Assembly (NCBI RefSeq): GCF_030653815.1
Contig: NZ_JAURYQ010000014.1
Location: 110,561 to 174,560, forward strand
DNA from: Rhodoferax sp.
GTDB lineage: Bacteria > Pseudomonadota > Gammaproteobacteria > Burkholderiales > Burkholderiaceae_C
Direction of reading: 5' to 3'
Length of the DNA: 64,000 nucleotides
In this document: positions 8,790 to 18,243 of the stretch, piece after piece
How the letters are laid out: each line of letters starts with the position of its first letter
How positions within the stretch are numbered: the stretch's first letter is position 1
Translations under genes and position numbers: made by a program
Notes under the pieces: model-generated
What the model was told of the DNA's origin: nothing
Seen by the model: the letters and a program-made list of their open reading frames with translations, nothing else
Database searches by the model: none

Positions 8790-9790
8790 AGGTCAGAGCG
8801 TTTCAGGCTGCGGGCGGGGCGTTTGACGGCGAGCGGCTCGGCGTCGTCGCGGCGCAGGATGCCGATGCGCCCGGGGGCGTCGTAGGCGTCGACAATGCGC
8901 GCCACCAGCGGGTGCCGCACCACGTCCGCGCTGGTCAGACGGCACATGGCAATGCCGTCGACACCCTTGAGCACGCGCTCGGCGTCAATCAGGCCGCTGA
9001 GCTGGGTGCTGGGCAGGTCGATCTGGCTGACATCGCCGGTGACCACGGCCTTGGAGCCAAAACCGATGCGTGTCAAAAACATCTTCATCTGTTCGGGCGT
9101 GGTGTTTTGCGCCTCGTCCAGGATCACAAAAGCAGTGTTGAGCGTGCGCCCGCGCATGAAGGCCAGCGGCGCGATCTCGATGGTCTGGCGCTCAAAGGCT
9201 TTTTGCACCGCCTCGAAGCCCATCAGGTCGTAAAGCGCGTCATAAAGTGGGCGCAGGTAGGGGTCGATTTTTTGCGCCAAGTCGCCGGGCAGGTAGCCCA
9301 GGCGCTCACCGGCTTCCACCGCCGGGCGGGTCAGCACAATGCGCTGCACCGTGCTGCGCTGCAGCGCGTCGACCGCCATGGCCACCGCCAGGTAGGTCTT
9401 GCCGGTGCCGGCCGGGCCAATGCCGAAGGTGATGTCGTGGCTGACGATGCTGTCCAGGTAATGCGCCTGGTTCAGCGAGCGGGGTTTCAGGTCGGCACGT
9501 TTGGTCTTGAGTGACGGGCCTTCCGCGCCGTGCGGGTCGCCGTCGCCGGCCAGCATCAGTTGCACGGTGCGTGGTTCGATCGGGCGCGCCGCGATCTCGT
9601 ACAGCGCCTGCAGCATTTCCATGCCGCGCTTGGCGTTGGCCTTGAGGCCGTCGACCTTGAATTGTTCGTGGCGGTGCGCAATTTTGACCTGCAGCGCGCC
9701 CTCAATGGTGCGCAGGTGCTCGTCCATGGGGCCGCACAGGTGGCCCAGGCGGGTGTTGTTGGGTGGGGAAAAGATATGTCGGAGGATCAC
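8786..9790 (-). CDS. ybeZ: PhoH-like ATPase (YbeZ)
   Basis: 334 aa from a GTG start at 9790. Further in-frame codons exist upstream to 9865, but homologues I recall begin with (M)ILRH followed by a PP-x-N-x-RL-x-HLCGP segment, which fixes the GTG; an upstream start would also run into the ruvA start region. It is a P-loop NTPase with Walker [14 protein letters not shown] (about 138-150) and Walker [14 protein letters not shown] (about 240). PhoH-like YbeZ works with YbeY in rRNA processing. It is the first gene of phoH-ybeY-crp and divergent from ruvA with only 40 bp between the starts. Confidence 0.93.
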   Translation of the reverse strand: MILRHIFSPPNNTRLGHLCGPMDEHLRTIEGALQVKIAHRHEQFKVDGLKANAKRGMEMLQALYEIAARPIEPRTVQLMLAGDGDPHGAEGPSLKTKRADLKPRSLNQAHYLDSIVSHDITFGIGPAGTGKTYLAVAMAVDALQRSTVQRIVLTRPAVEAGERLGYLPGDLAQKIDPYLRPLYDALYDLMGFEAVQKAFERQTIEIAPLAFMRGRTLNTAFVILDEAQNTTPEQMKMFLTRIGFGSKAVVTGDVSQIDLPSTQLSGLIDAERVLKGVDGIAMCRLTSADVVRHPLVARIVDAYDAPGRIGILRRDDAEPLAVKRPARSLKRSDL

Positions 9791-9830
9791 GTTGATAATT
9801 CCATAAATACTTCTCGATGATAGGCACAAA

Positions 9831-10403
9831 ATGATCGGTAAATTGACAGGCACTCTGGACGACAAGAATCCGCCGATGGTGATCGTCGACTGCCACGGCG
9901 TGGGTTACGAGGTATTTGTGCCCATGAGCACCTTCTACAACCTGCCTGAACTGGGTGTCAAGGTGACGCTGTTGACCCACTTTGTGGTGCGCGAAGATGC
10001 GCAGATCCTGTACGGCTTTGCCACCACGGCCGAACGCGCCGCGTTTCGTGAACTCATCAAGATTTCGGGGGTCGGGCCGCGCACGGCGCTTTCGGTGCTG
10101 TCGGGCATGGGTGTGACCGAGTTGTCACAAGCCGTGACCTTGCAGGAGGGGGGGCGGCTGATGAAGGTGCCCGGCATCGGCAAGAAAACCGCCGAGCGCC
10201 TGTTGCTGGAACTCAAGGGCAAGCTCGGGCCCGACATTGGCGTGCCCAGCAGCCTGGCCAGCGACGCCCAGGGTGACATTTTGCAGGCCCTGCTGGCCTT
10301 GGGCTACAGCGACAAGGAGGCCGCTGCCGCGCTGAAAGCCCTGCCCAAGGACATTGGCGTCAGTGATGGCATCAAGCTGGCGCTGAAGGCGCTGGCGAAA
10401 TAG
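9831..10403 (+). CDS. ruvA: Holliday junction branch-migration protein RuvA
   Basis: 190 aa, full length. RuvA forms the tetramer that holds the Holliday junction and recruits the RuvB motor. The N-terminal OB fold starts [15 protein letters not shown], and tandem helix-hairpin-helix motifs follow ([16 protein letters not shown] and [19 protein letters not shown]). The C-terminal domain III that contacts RuvB ([20 protein letters not shown]) is present. ruvB is not adjacent: it lies about 5.6 kb downstream, beyond an ABC transporter operon, and there is no ruvC in the window. Confidence 0.97.
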   Translation: MIGKLTGTLDDKNPPMVIVDCHGVGYEVFVPMSTFYNLPELGVKVTLLTHFVVREDAQILYGFATTAERAAFRELIKISGVGPRTALSVLSGMGVTELSQAVTLQEGGRLMKVPGIGKKTAERLLLELKGKLGPDIGVPSSLASDAQGDILQALLALGYSDKEAAAALKALPKDIGVSDGIKLALKALAK

Positions 10404-10480
10404 CTTCAAAGCTCCGCGACAATGGCGGCCTGAATTTCCCTTGGTCTCACGTTCGGTTCAACCCCTGATAGGATATTTTG

Positions 10481-11677
10481 ATGAAAACAATTGGTCTTAA
10501 AACCCTGCGCTGTACTTTGACAGTGGCCGCCGCCCTGCTGTGTCTGACCGGGCCTGTTCAGGCCGCCGACAAGGTCAAGGTGGGCCTGCTCAGCACTTTG
10601 TCCGGCCCCGGTGCGGGTTTGGGCATTGACATTCGCGACGGCTTCAACCTGGCGCTCAAGCACGCCAATGGCAAGTTGGGTGGGCTGCCGGTCGAGGTGA
10701 TCGTGGCCGACGACCAGGCCAAACCCGACGCAGCGCGCCAGACCGCCGACCGGCTGGTGAAGCAGGATAAAGTGGATTTCATGACCGGCGTGGTGTTTTC
10801 CAACGTGATGCTGGCTGTCGGCAAGCCGATTTTTGATTCCAAAACCTTCTACATCAGCGCCAACGCGGGTCCGTCGCAGTATGCGGGGGCGCAATGCAAC
10901 CCCTATTTTTTCAACGTGGCCTGGCAGAACGACAACCTGCACGAAGCGGTGGGCAAGACGGTGCAGGACAAGGGCTTTAAAAAGGTGGCCCTGCTGGCGC
11001 CCGACTATCCCGCAGGCAAGGACGCGCTCGCCGGCTTCAAGCGTTATTTCAAGGGGCAAATTGCCTCGGAAGCCTACACCCCTTTAAGTCAGCTGGATTA
11101 CGGCGCCGAGCTCTCCAAAATGCGCGCCTCGGGGGCCGATGCGGTCTATATCTTTTTGCCGGGCGGCTTGGGCATCAACTTCATCAAGCAGTTTGTCGGC
11201 GCCGGTTTGTCCAAGGACATGACGCTGTTTGGCCCGGGTTTCTCGGCCGATGAAGACGTGATTCGTGCCGTGGGCGAGCCCATGCTGGGCATGTTCAACA
11301 GCTCCCAGTGGGCGCACGACATGCAAAATCCGGTCAACAAACGCTTTGTTGCCGATTTCCAGAAAGACTACGGCCGCCTGCCCACGCTGTACGCGTCGCA
11401 AGGCTACGACGCTGCGCGTTTGATGGATGCCGCCGTGCGCGACGTCAAAGGCAATTTGAGCGACAAAGCCGCCCTGCGCAAAGCCATTGCAGCCGCCAAG
11501 TTTGATTCGGTGCGTGGCGCCTTCAAGTTCAACACCAACGGCTATCCGATCCAGGACTACTACCTGCGTGTGATCACCAAGGACGCCCAGGGCCGCGTCA
11601 CCAACCGCACGCTGAGCACGGTGTTCAAAAACCACGCCGATGCCTATGTGGGCGAATGCAAGATGCCCGCGCTTTGA
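10481..11677 (+). CDS. ABC transporter substrate-binding protein (branched-chain amino-acid type)
   Basis: 398 aa from ATG 10481, preceded by an AGGAT element; a TTG immediately before it is a less likely start. A Sec signal peptide of about 27 residues ends in PVQAADK (AxA-type cleavage). The mature part is a periplasmic type I binding protein of the LivK/ANF-receptor family: VGLLSTLSGPGAGLGIDIRDG at the start and a repeated alpha/beta fold. It heads a five-gene transporter operon. The true ligand may be an aromatic or other carboxylate rather than leucine, because this family is diverse in Comamonadaceae. Confidence 0.9.
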   Translation: MKTIGLKTLRCTLTVAAALLCLTGPVQAADKVKVGLLSTLSGPGAGLGIDIRDGFNLALKHANGKLGGLPVEVIVADDQAKPDAARQTADRLVKQDKVDFMTGVVFSNVMLAVGKPIFDSKTFYISANAGPSQYAGAQCNPYFFNVAWQNDNLHEAVGKTVQDKGFKKVALLAPDYPAGKDALAGFKRYFKGQIASEAYTPLSQLDYGAELSKMRASGADAVYIFLPGGLGINFIKQFVGAGLSKDMTLFGPGFSADEDVIRAVGEPMLGMFNSSQWAHDMQNPVNKRFVADFQKDYGRLPTLYASQGYDAARLMDAAVRDVKGNLSDKAALRKAIAAAKFDSVRGAFKFNTNGYPIQDYYLRVITKDAQGRVTNRTLSTVFKNHADAYVGECKMPAL

Positions 11678-11702
11678 TGCCGGCTGAGGTGTACTGCGCG
11701 CA

Positions 11703-12623
11703 ATGACCGCCATTCTGGTCCTGGAGCAGTCGCTCAACGGCCTGCAGTTCGGCCTGATGCTTTTTTTGCTGGCCGCCGGGCTGACGCTGGTGTTCGGCAT
11801 CATGGACATGATCAACCTGGCGCACGGCTCGCTCTACATGATCGGGGCCTACCTGATTGCCAGCATCGCGCTGGCCAGCGGCTCGTTCTGGCTGGGTCTG
11901 GCGCTGGGCATCGTCGCAACGGCGGCCATTGGCGCGCTGCTGGAGCTCAGCGTGTTGCGCCGCCTGTACCAGCGTGACCATTTGTCGCAGGTGCTGGGCA
12001 CCTTTGCCATTTTGCTGATGAGCAACGAGGCCGTGCGCATGCTCTGGGGGTCGCAGCCCATTGAACTCAACCCGCCGGCTGCGCTGGCTGGCCCGGTGGC
12101 GTTGCTGGCGGGTTTCAGCTACCCGGCCTACCGCCTGTTCATCATTGCCGTGGGTTTGGCTGCAGCGGGCTTGTTGTACCTGCTGGTGTCACGCACCCGC
12201 CTGGGCATGCAGGTGCGTGCCGGTGCTTCGAACCGGGAGATGGCGCTGGCCATGGGGGTCGATGTGCGACGCCTGTTTACCCTGGTGTTTGCCATGGGCG
12301 CGGGTTTGTGCGCGCTGGCTGGCGGCATGCTTGGGCCGCTGCTGGCGGTGCAGGTCGGCATGGGTGAGCGCATTTTGATTCTGGCCTTTGTGGTGATCGT
12401 GATCGGCGGCATCGGCTCGATCCGCGGCGCGCTGCTGGGGGCCCTGTTGGTGGGCGTGGTGGATACCGCCGGGCGCACGCTGATTCCTTTTGTCTTTGAG
12501 CGCATCGCGGGGCCGGAGCTGGCCACCAACGTCGGCCCGGCGGTGGCCGCCATCCTGATTTACGTGCTGATGGCTGCCGTGCTGTTCTTCAAGCCGCAAG
12601 GCTTGTTTCCTGCCCATGGCTAA
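11703..12623 (+). CDS. branched-chain amino-acid-type ABC permease (LivH family)
   Basis: 306 aa integral membrane protein with about eight hydrophobic segments. It carries the LivH pattern: GLTLVFGIMDMINLAHGSLY near residues 26-45 and a C-terminal GGIGSIRGALLGALLVG, the segment that contacts the ATPase. It starts 25 bp after the binding-protein stop and overlaps the next permease gene by 8 bp, so it belongs to the same operon. Confidence 0.92.
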   Translation: MTAILVLEQSLNGLQFGLMLFLLAAGLTLVFGIMDMINLAHGSLYMIGAYLIASIALASGSFWLGLALGIVATAAIGALLELSVLRRLYQRDHLSQVLGTFAILLMSNEAVRMLWGSQPIELNPPAALAGPVALLAGFSYPAYRLFIIAVGLAAAGLLYLLVSRTRLGMQVRAGASNREMALAMGVDVRRLFTLVFAMGAGLCALAGGMLGPLLAVQVGMGERILILAFVVIVIGGIGSIRGALLGALLVGVVDTAGRTLIPFVFERIAGPELATNVGPAVAAILIYVLMAAVLFFKPQGLFPAHG

Positions 12624-13587
12624 GATGGATGCAAAACCCGGCTTGCTCGACCACCCGTTGCGTTGGCGCACCGGTTTGGGTTTGCTGATCGCTCTGGTGT
12701 TGCTGCCCACCTTGGCGCACGCCTGGGGCCAGGAGTTTTATGTCGGCGTGGCCAGCCGGTTTTTGATTTTTGCGCTGGCGGCCACCAGCCTCAATCTGAT
12801 TCTGGGTTTTGGCGGCATGGTCAGTTTTGGTCACGCGGCGTTTGTCGGTGTCGGGGCTTATGCGGCGGGGATCTTGATGCAGCACGGTATTGCGTCGGCC
12901 TGGCTGGCGCTGGCGCTGGCCTTTGTCGCCGCGGGCGCTTTTGCCTTGCTGATCGGGGCCATCAGTCTGCGCACCCGGGGCGTCTACTTCATCATGATCA
13001 CGCTGGCCTTTGCGCAGATGCTGTACTACCTGATGGTGTCGGTCAAAACCTATGGCGGCGACGATGGCCTGTCGCTGAGCGGTCGCTTTGACCTGGGATT
13101 CAACCTGGACCTGAGCCAGGATGCCACCTTCTACTACCTGGTCCTGACCCTTTTTGTGGCGATTTTCCTGGGAGTGCAGCGCTTGCTGAACTCCCGTTTT
13201 GGCCATGCGCTGCAGGCGATTCGCGACAACGAGACACGCATGGCGGCCATTGGTTTCCCGGTGTACCGTTTCAAGTTGGTGGCCTTTGTGCTGGCCGGTG
13301 CCCTGGCCGGCCTGGCCGGTGCCCTGCTGGCGCACCAGGGTGGTTTTGTCAGCCCGTCGATGATGCAGTGGAGCGAGTCCGGCATGTTGATGGTGATGGT
13401 GATTTTGGGCGGGGTCGGGCACCTTTATGGTGGTTTGGTTGGCGCCGTGGTGTTTCTGGCGCTCGAAGAACTCCTGAGCAGCAGCACCATCCACTGGCAG
13501 TTTGGTCTGGGCGCCGTGCTGCTGGCCGTGGTGCTGCTGGCACCCAACGGCCTGCTGAGCTTGCGCTTGAAAAGGAAAGCGCCATGA
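12616..13587 (+). CDS. branched-chain amino-acid-type ABC permease (LivM family)
   Basis: 323 aa, the second inner-membrane permease of the transporter. It has about nine hydrophobic segments and the LivM signature LNLILGFGGMVSFGHAAFVG (about 55-74). A cytoplasmic loop contains ALQAIRDNETRMAAIGFPV, followed by VILGGVGHLYGGLVGAVVF. It overlaps the LivH-type gene (8 bp) and the ATPase gene (ATGA), as expected for stoichiometric production. Confidence 0.92.
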   Translation: MAKMDAKPGLLDHPLRWRTGLGLLIALVLLPTLAHAWGQEFYVGVASRFLIFALAATSLNLILGFGGMVSFGHAAFVGVGAYAAGILMQHGIASAWLALALAFVAAGAFALLIGAISLRTRGVYFIMITLAFAQMLYYLMVSVKTYGGDDGLSLSGRFDLGFNLDLSQDATFYYLVLTLFVAIFLGVQRLLNSRFGHALQAIRDNETRMAAIGFPVYRFKLVAFVLAGALAGLAGALLAHQGGFVSPSMMQWSESGMLMVMVILGGVGHLYGGLVGAVVFLALEELLSSSTIHWQFGLGAVLLAVVLLAPNGLLSLRLKRKAP

Positions 13588-14348
13588 GCCACAGCACGCT
13601 GCTGCAGGTCGACGATCTGGTCAAGTCCTATGGCGGCCTGCGTGCCACCGACCACGCCAGCCTGAGCGTGCTCACCGGTGAGATTCATGCGCTGATCGGC
13701 CCCAACGGCGCTGGCAAAACCACCCTGATCCAGCTGATTTCCGGCGCCCTGGCGCCCAGCGCCGGGCGCATCGAGTTTGACGGCATGGACATCACCCGCA
13801 TGCCCATGCATGCGCGGGTGGCGCACGGCTTGGCGCGCTCGTTCCAGATCACCAGCATCTTCCATCGACTGTCGGTGCTCGACAACCTGGCGCTGGCGGT
13901 GTTGGCCCACGCCGGCCACAGCCTGAACTTCTGGCGACCCGCGCGGCGCGATGCCGAACGCTACGCGCTGGCAGCCGAGGTGGCCCAACGGGTCGGTTTG
14001 GGTTTGCACGTCCATCGGCTTGGCGGCGCCCTGTCGCATGGCGAGCAGCGCCAGCTGGAGCTTGGCCTGGCGCTGGCCACCCGGCCCAAATTGCTGCTGC
14101 TCGACGAGCCCATGGCCGGCATGGGGCCCGACGAATCCGAGCGCATGCTGAGCTTGCTGCAAAGTCTGCGCGGGGAGACCACGCTGCTGCTGGTGGAGCA
14201 CGACATGAATGCGGTGTTCCGGCTGGCGGACCGAATTTCGACGCTGGTGGCTGGCCGGGTCATCGCCTGCGGCACCCCGCAGGAGATACGCCAGAACCCC
14301 GAGGTGCGGCTGGCCTACCTGGGCGACGACGAGGAAGCCACGGCATGA
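13584..14348 (+). CDS. ABC transporter ATP-binding protein (LivG family)
   Basis: 254 aa ATPase. The ATG at 13584 overlaps the LivM stop; an open frame extends upstream but lies inside livM. Walker A is GPNGAGKTTLIQ (about 38-49), the signature LSHGEQRQLELG is near 152, and Walker B LLLLDEPMAGMGPDE is near 171. The signature begins LSHGE rather than the standard LSGGE/LSYGE, a variant tolerated in LivG proteins. It pairs with the downstream LivF-type ATPase. Confidence 0.92.
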   Translation: MSHSTLLQVDDLVKSYGGLRATDHASLSVLTGEIHALIGPNGAGKTTLIQLISGALAPSAGRIEFDGMDITRMPMHARVAHGLARSFQITSIFHRLSVLDNLALAVLAHAGHSLNFWRPARRDAERYALAAEVAQRVGLGLHVHRLGGALSHGEQRQLELGLALATRPKLLLLDEPMAGMGPDESERMLSLLQSLRGETTLLLVEHDMNAVFRLADRISTLVAGRVIACGTPQEIRQNPEVRLAYLGDDEEATA

Positions 14349-15055
14349 GCGCGCTGCTGGAAGTGGAGGGTCTGCAAACCGCCTATGGCGCCAGCCAGGT
14401 GCTGTTTGGCGTGAGTTTTTCCGTGCAGCCCGGTGAGGTGGCCACCCTGCTGGGGCGCAACGGCATGGGCAAAACGACCACGGTGCGCTCCATTCTGGGG
14501 CTGACCCCGGCGCGCAGTGGCAGCGTGCGTTTTCTTGGTGAGCGCATCGACCGTCTGACGCCCGACCGCATCGCCCGCATGGGGCTGGCGCTGGTGCCCG
14601 AGGGCCGGCAGATTTTTCCAAACCTGTCGGTCCGGGAAAACCTGCTGGCGTTTGCCGACAACCGCAACAGCGCCGCAGACCCGTGGACGCTGGAGTCGGT
14701 GTTCGACTTGTTCCCGCGCCTGGCCGAGCGAGTGCGCCACATGGGCAACCAACTCTCGGGCGGCGAGCAGCAAATGCTGGCGATTGGCCGTGCCCTCATG
14801 ACCAACCCGTATCTGCTGATCCTGGACGAAGCCACCGAGGGCCTGGCGCCGCTGGTGCGTGAAGACATCTGGCAATGCCTGCACCAGTTGAGCCACCGGG
14901 GACAGACCATTCTGGTGATCGACAAATACGTGCAGCGGCTCATCAAACTGGCACATCACCACAGCATTCTGGAGCGCGGCCAGGTCGTGTGGCAGGGCGA
15001 CTCCGAGCAGCTGGCGGCTGAGCCGGGCCTGTGGCAGCGTTATATTGGCGTGTGA
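14345..15055 (+). CDS. ABC transporter ATP-binding protein (LivF family)
   Basis: 236 aa, the normal LivF size. Walker A is GRNGMGKTTTVRS (about 37-49), the Q-loop region ALVPEGRQIFPNLSVREN is characteristic of LivF, the signature is LSGGEQQMLAIGRAL (about 137), and Walker B is LLILDEATEGLAP. It overlaps the LivG-type gene by four bases and closes the five-gene transporter operon; the hydrolase that follows starts 25 bp later. Confidence 0.92.
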   Translation: MSALLEVEGLQTAYGASQVLFGVSFSVQPGEVATLLGRNGMGKTTTVRSILGLTPARSGSVRFLGERIDRLTPDRIARMGLALVPEGRQIFPNLSVRENLLAFADNRNSAADPWTLESVFDLFPRLAERVRHMGNQLSGGEQQMLAIGRALMTNPYLLILDEATEGLAPLVREDIWQCLHQLSHRGQTILVIDKYVQRLIKLAHHHSILERGQVVWQGDSEQLAAEPGLWQRYIGV

Positions 15056-15080
15056 TTCCCCACCTGTTGAGTTTAAAAAA

Positions 15081-15944
15081 ATGACCACTCTCTACCGTGA
15101 ATTTGCAAGCCAGGCCCAAATTGATGCGCAGTACAACCCTGCCATCAAGCTGCCGGACCCTTTGGTGCCGGCCAAGCACTACATCGCGCAGTCGGCGCTG
15201 GCTCGGCAGAATTTGCGCTGTGTGCTCGATGTGCCTTACGGCCCCACGCTGGCCGAGACGCTCGACATTTTTCCAGCCGATGTGCCCAACGCGCCGGTGT
15301 TTGTGTTCCTTCACGGAGGGTACTGGCGCGCGTTTTCCAGCAAGGAATTCAGCTGTGTGGCGCTGGGCCTGCAGTCACTGGGCATCACCACCGTGGTCGT
15401 GAATTACGCCCTGTGCCCTTTTGTGAGCCTGGATGAAATCACGCGCCAGGTGCGTGCGGCCGTGGCCTGGACGCAGCGCCACATTGCCGCTTATGGTGGT
15501 GACCCGGCGCGGCTGGCGCTGGGCGGCCATTCGGCTGGCGCCCATTTGACCGCCATGTGCCTGCAAACGCGCTGGGCCGAGGACTACGGACTGCCACCAG
15601 ATCCGTTGGCGGCTGCGGTGCTGGTGAGTGGCGTCTATGACATTGCACCGCTGCGCTACAGCTACTTGCAGCCCATGATCCAGCTCGACGAGGGCCTCAT
15701 CCGGCGCAACTCGCCGATGTTCGGCGTGCGGCCGTGCAAAACGCCGATCTGGGTGAACTGGGGCAGCGAGGAAACGCCGGAGTTTGCGCGCCAGGCCAGC
15801 AGTTTTTTGGCGGCATGGCAAGACGCCGGCAATGCCGGCGAGCTCAGCGCGCTGCCCGGCGCCGACCATTACATCGGCATCCACGGCTTTGAAGACCCCG
15901 CCAGTTCTTTAAGCCAGTGGCTGGCGACCCGGCTGGCGCTATAG
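15081..15944 (+). CDS. alpha/beta hydrolase, kynurenine formamidase-like
   Basis: 287 aa from ATG 15081. It has the HGGYW oxyanion motif (FLHGGYWRAF, about 77-86), the nucleophile elbow GGHSAGAHLT (Ser about 155) and a C-terminal catalytic His region (PGADHYIGIHGF). HGGYW with GHSAGAH is the pattern of arylformamidase/AFMID-type and related carboxylesterases. It follows the ABC transporter by 25 bp on the same strand, so it may act on the imported compound, for example an aromatic amide or ester. The substrate is not determined by sequence. Confidence 0.8.
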   Translation: MTTLYREFASQAQIDAQYNPAIKLPDPLVPAKHYIAQSALARQNLRCVLDVPYGPTLAETLDIFPADVPNAPVFVFLHGGYWRAFSSKEFSCVALGLQSLGITTVVVNYALCPFVSLDEITRQVRAAVAWTQRHIAAYGGDPARLALGGHSAGAHLTAMCLQTRWAEDYGLPPDPLAAAVLVSGVYDIAPLRYSYLQPMIQLDEGLIRRNSPMFGVRPCKTPIWVNWGSEETPEFARQASSFLAAWQDAGNAGELSALPGADHYIGIHGFEDPASSLSQWLATRLAL

Positions 15945-15975
15945 TGCCTCTCTTTGCTGCTGAATTGAGCCCGCC

Positions 15976-17043
15976 TTGAGTATTCAAACCGACGACTTTG
16001 CCCCGGCGCCGCCCAAGCGGGTGGTGTCCAACGCGCCCGCCTCGCCCAACGAGGAGGCCATCGAGCGCGCGCTGCGGCCCAAGCTGATGCAGGAGTACGT
16101 GGGCCAGACCAAGGCGCGCGAACAGCTCGAAATTTTCATCAGCGCCGCCAAGATGCGCAGCGAGGCGCTCGACCATGTGCTGTTGTTTGGCCCGCCGGGC
16201 CTGGGTAAGACCACCTTGAGCCACATCATCGCGCACGAGCTGGGCGTGAACCTGCGCCAGACCAGCGGCCCGGTGCTGGAAAAGCCCAAGGACCTGGCCG
16301 CGCTGCTGACCAACCTGGAAAAAAACGATGTGCTGTTCATCGACGAAATCCACCGCTTGAGCCCGGTCGTCGAGGAAATTCTGTACCCGGCGCTGGAAGA
16401 CTACAAGATCGACATCATGATCGGTGAAGGTCCGGCCGCGCGTTCCATCAAGCTCGACCTGCAGCCCTTCACGCTGGTGGGTGCCACCACCCGCGCCGGC
16501 ATGTTGACCAACCCGCTGCGCGACCGCTTCGGCATTGTGGCGCGGCTGGAGTTTTACACCCCTGAGGAGCTGGCGCGCATCGTCAAGCGCAGCGCCGGCC
16601 TGCTCAAGGTGACCACCGATGAACGAGGTGGCTTTGAGATTGCGCGCCGTTCGCGCGGCACGCCGCGCATTGCCAACCGCTTGTTGCGCCGGGTGCGCGA
16701 CTACGCCGATGTGAAAGGCGTGGGCGAAATCACCCTCGACATTGCCAACCGCGCGCTGGCCATGCTCGATGTCGACCCGCAAGGGTTTGATCTGATGGAC
16801 CGCAAACTGCTCGAGGCGGTGATCCACCGCTTTGACGGCGGCCCGGTGGGCCTGGACAACATTGCAGCCAGCATTGGTGAGGAGCGCGAGACCATTGAGG
16901 ATGTGATCGAGCCCTACCTGATCCAGCAGGGCTACCTGCAGCGCACCCCGCGCGGCCGCATCGCCACGCTGGCCGCCTACCGCCATCTGGGTGTGACGCC
17001 ACCGGCCGACCAAGCCGGCGGGGAATTGTTTGGGGCGCTATGA
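15976..17043 (+). CDS. ruvB: Holliday junction branch-migration ATPase RuvB
   Basis: 355 aa from a TTG start (15976), chosen because the residues [16 protein letters not shown] match the usual betaproteobacterial N-terminus and no in-frame ATG precedes them. It is an AAA+ motor: Walker [16 protein letters not shown] (about 71-85), Walker [13 protein letters not shown] (about 119-130), sensor [18 protein letters not shown], and a C-terminal winged helix ending [17 protein letters not shown]. It is separated from ruvA by six genes. Its stop overlaps the next ATG by four bases. Confidence 0.97.
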   Translation: MSIQTDDFAPAPPKRVVSNAPASPNEEAIERALRPKLMQEYVGQTKAREQLEIFISAAKMRSEALDHVLLFGPPGLGKTTLSHIIAHELGVNLRQTSGPVLEKPKDLAALLTNLEKNDVLFIDEIHRLSPVVEEILYPALEDYKIDIMIGEGPAARSIKLDLQPFTLVGATTRAGMLTNPLRDRFGIVARLEFYTPEELARIVKRSAGLLKVTTDERGGFEIARRSRGTPRIANRLLRRVRDYADVKGVGEITLDIANRALAMLDVDPQGFDLMDRKLLEAVIHRFDGGPVGLDNIAASIGEERETIEDVIEPYLIQQGYLQRTPRGRIATLAAYRHLGVTPPADQAGGELFGAL

Positions 17044-18239
17044 GTAACCGCGCCTTTGCCCACATCGCCGCTTTTCACCCGGAGCTGACTGCCCTGCGGC
17101 GCGACCTGCACGCGCACCCGGAACTGGGCTTTGAAGAGGTTTACACGGCCAGACGCGTGCAGCAGGCGCTGCAACTGTGCGGCGTCGATGAAATTCATCC
17201 CGGCATCGGCAAGACCGGTGTTGTGGCGGTGGTCCGGGGCCAGCGCAACAGCAGCGGCAGGATGATCGGGCTGCGCGCCGACATGGACGCGCTGCCCATG
17301 ACCGAGCACAATGACTTTGCCTGGAAGTCTGCGCGTCCCGGCCTGATGCACGGCTGCGGCCACGACGGCCACACCGCCATGCTGGTGGGTGCGGCACGCT
17401 ACCTGGCCGAGACGCGCAACTTCAACGGCACTGCCGTGCTGATTTTCCAGCCTGGCGAAGAAGGCTACGCCGGCGCCCAGGCCATGATCGACGACGGCCT
17501 GTTTGAGCGTTTTCCGGTGCAGTCGGTCTATGGCATGCACAACTGGCCGGCCATGCGCCCGGGCACCATCGGCCTCAATTCCGGCCCGATGATGGCCGCG
17601 GCAGACCGCATCAAGATTGAAATCACCGGCAAGGGCGGCCATGGCGCGCACCCCTACCAGACGGTCGACCCGGTGCTGGTGGCCGGGCACATCATCACTG
17701 CGGTGCAAAGCATTGTGTCGCGCAACGTCAAACCGGTTGACAGCGCCGTGATCAGCCTGTGTGCCATGCAGGCGGGTGATTTGAATGCCATGAGCGTGGT
17801 GGCGGGCAGCGCGACCCTGGTGGGCACGGTGCGCACCTTCAAGGTGGAGGTGCAGGCGCTGATCGAGCGCCGCCTTCATGAGTTGTGCAGTTCGGTGGCG
17901 CAGGCATTTGGCGCCACAGCAGTGGTGACTTACCAGCGCATGTACCCGGCCACGGTCAACACGGCGCCGGAAGCCCGCTTTGCCGGTGATGTGGCGGAGA
18001 GCCTGGTGGGCGCTGCCAACGTGGTGCGCGACCTGGAGCCAAGCATGGGCGCCGAAGATTTTTCCTTCATGCTGCGCGTCAAGCCAGGGGCCTACCTGCG
18101 CCTCGGCCAGGGCACGGAGAACGGCCTGGGCAGTTGCCACCTGCACAACAACCGCTACGACTTCAATGACGAGGTGCTGCCGCTCGGTGCCGCCCTGCAC
18201 GCCAGCCTGGCGGAGCAGGCGATGCCTTTGTCGGCCTGA
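17040..18239 (+). CDS. M20-family amidohydrolase (hippurate hydrolase-like)
   Basis: 399 aa metallopeptidase-fold enzyme that hydrolyses N-acyl amino acids or related amides. Metal ligands are visible in [13 protein letters not shown] (about 98-110), EEG (in [14 protein letters not shown], about 139) and a His in [10 protein letters not shown] dimerisation insert ([16 protein letters not shown], about 198) follows, and the final metal-binding His is near [13 protein letters not shown]. It is coupled to ruvB by an ATGA overlap, a positional rather than functional link. HipO-type enzymes are the nearest match, but the substrate is open. Confidence 0.88.
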   Translation: MSNRAFAHIAAFHPELTALRRDLHAHPELGFEEVYTARRVQQALQLCGVDEIHPGIGKTGVVAVVRGQRNSSGRMIGLRADMDALPMTEHNDFAWKSARPGLMHGCGHDGHTAMLVGAARYLAETRNFNGTAVLIFQPGEEGYAGAQAMIDDGLFERFPVQSVYGMHNWPAMRPGTIGLNSGPMMAAADRIKIEITGKGGHGAHPYQTVDPVLVAGHIITAVQSIVSRNVKPVDSAVISLCAMQAGDLNAMSVVAGSATLVGTVRTFKVEVQALIERRLHELCSSVAQAFGATAVVTYQRMYPATVNTAPEARFAGDVAESLVGAANVVRDLEPSMGAEDFSFMLRVKPGAYLRLGQGTENGLGSCHLHNNRYDFNDEVLPLGAALHASLAEQAMPLSA

Positions 18240-18243
18240 CCAC

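Noticed and set aside
9791..9865. Longer N-terminus for PhoH/YbeZ
   Set aside because: The extra residues overlap the ruvA start region and do not resemble the family; the GTG at 9790 gives the expected N-terminus.
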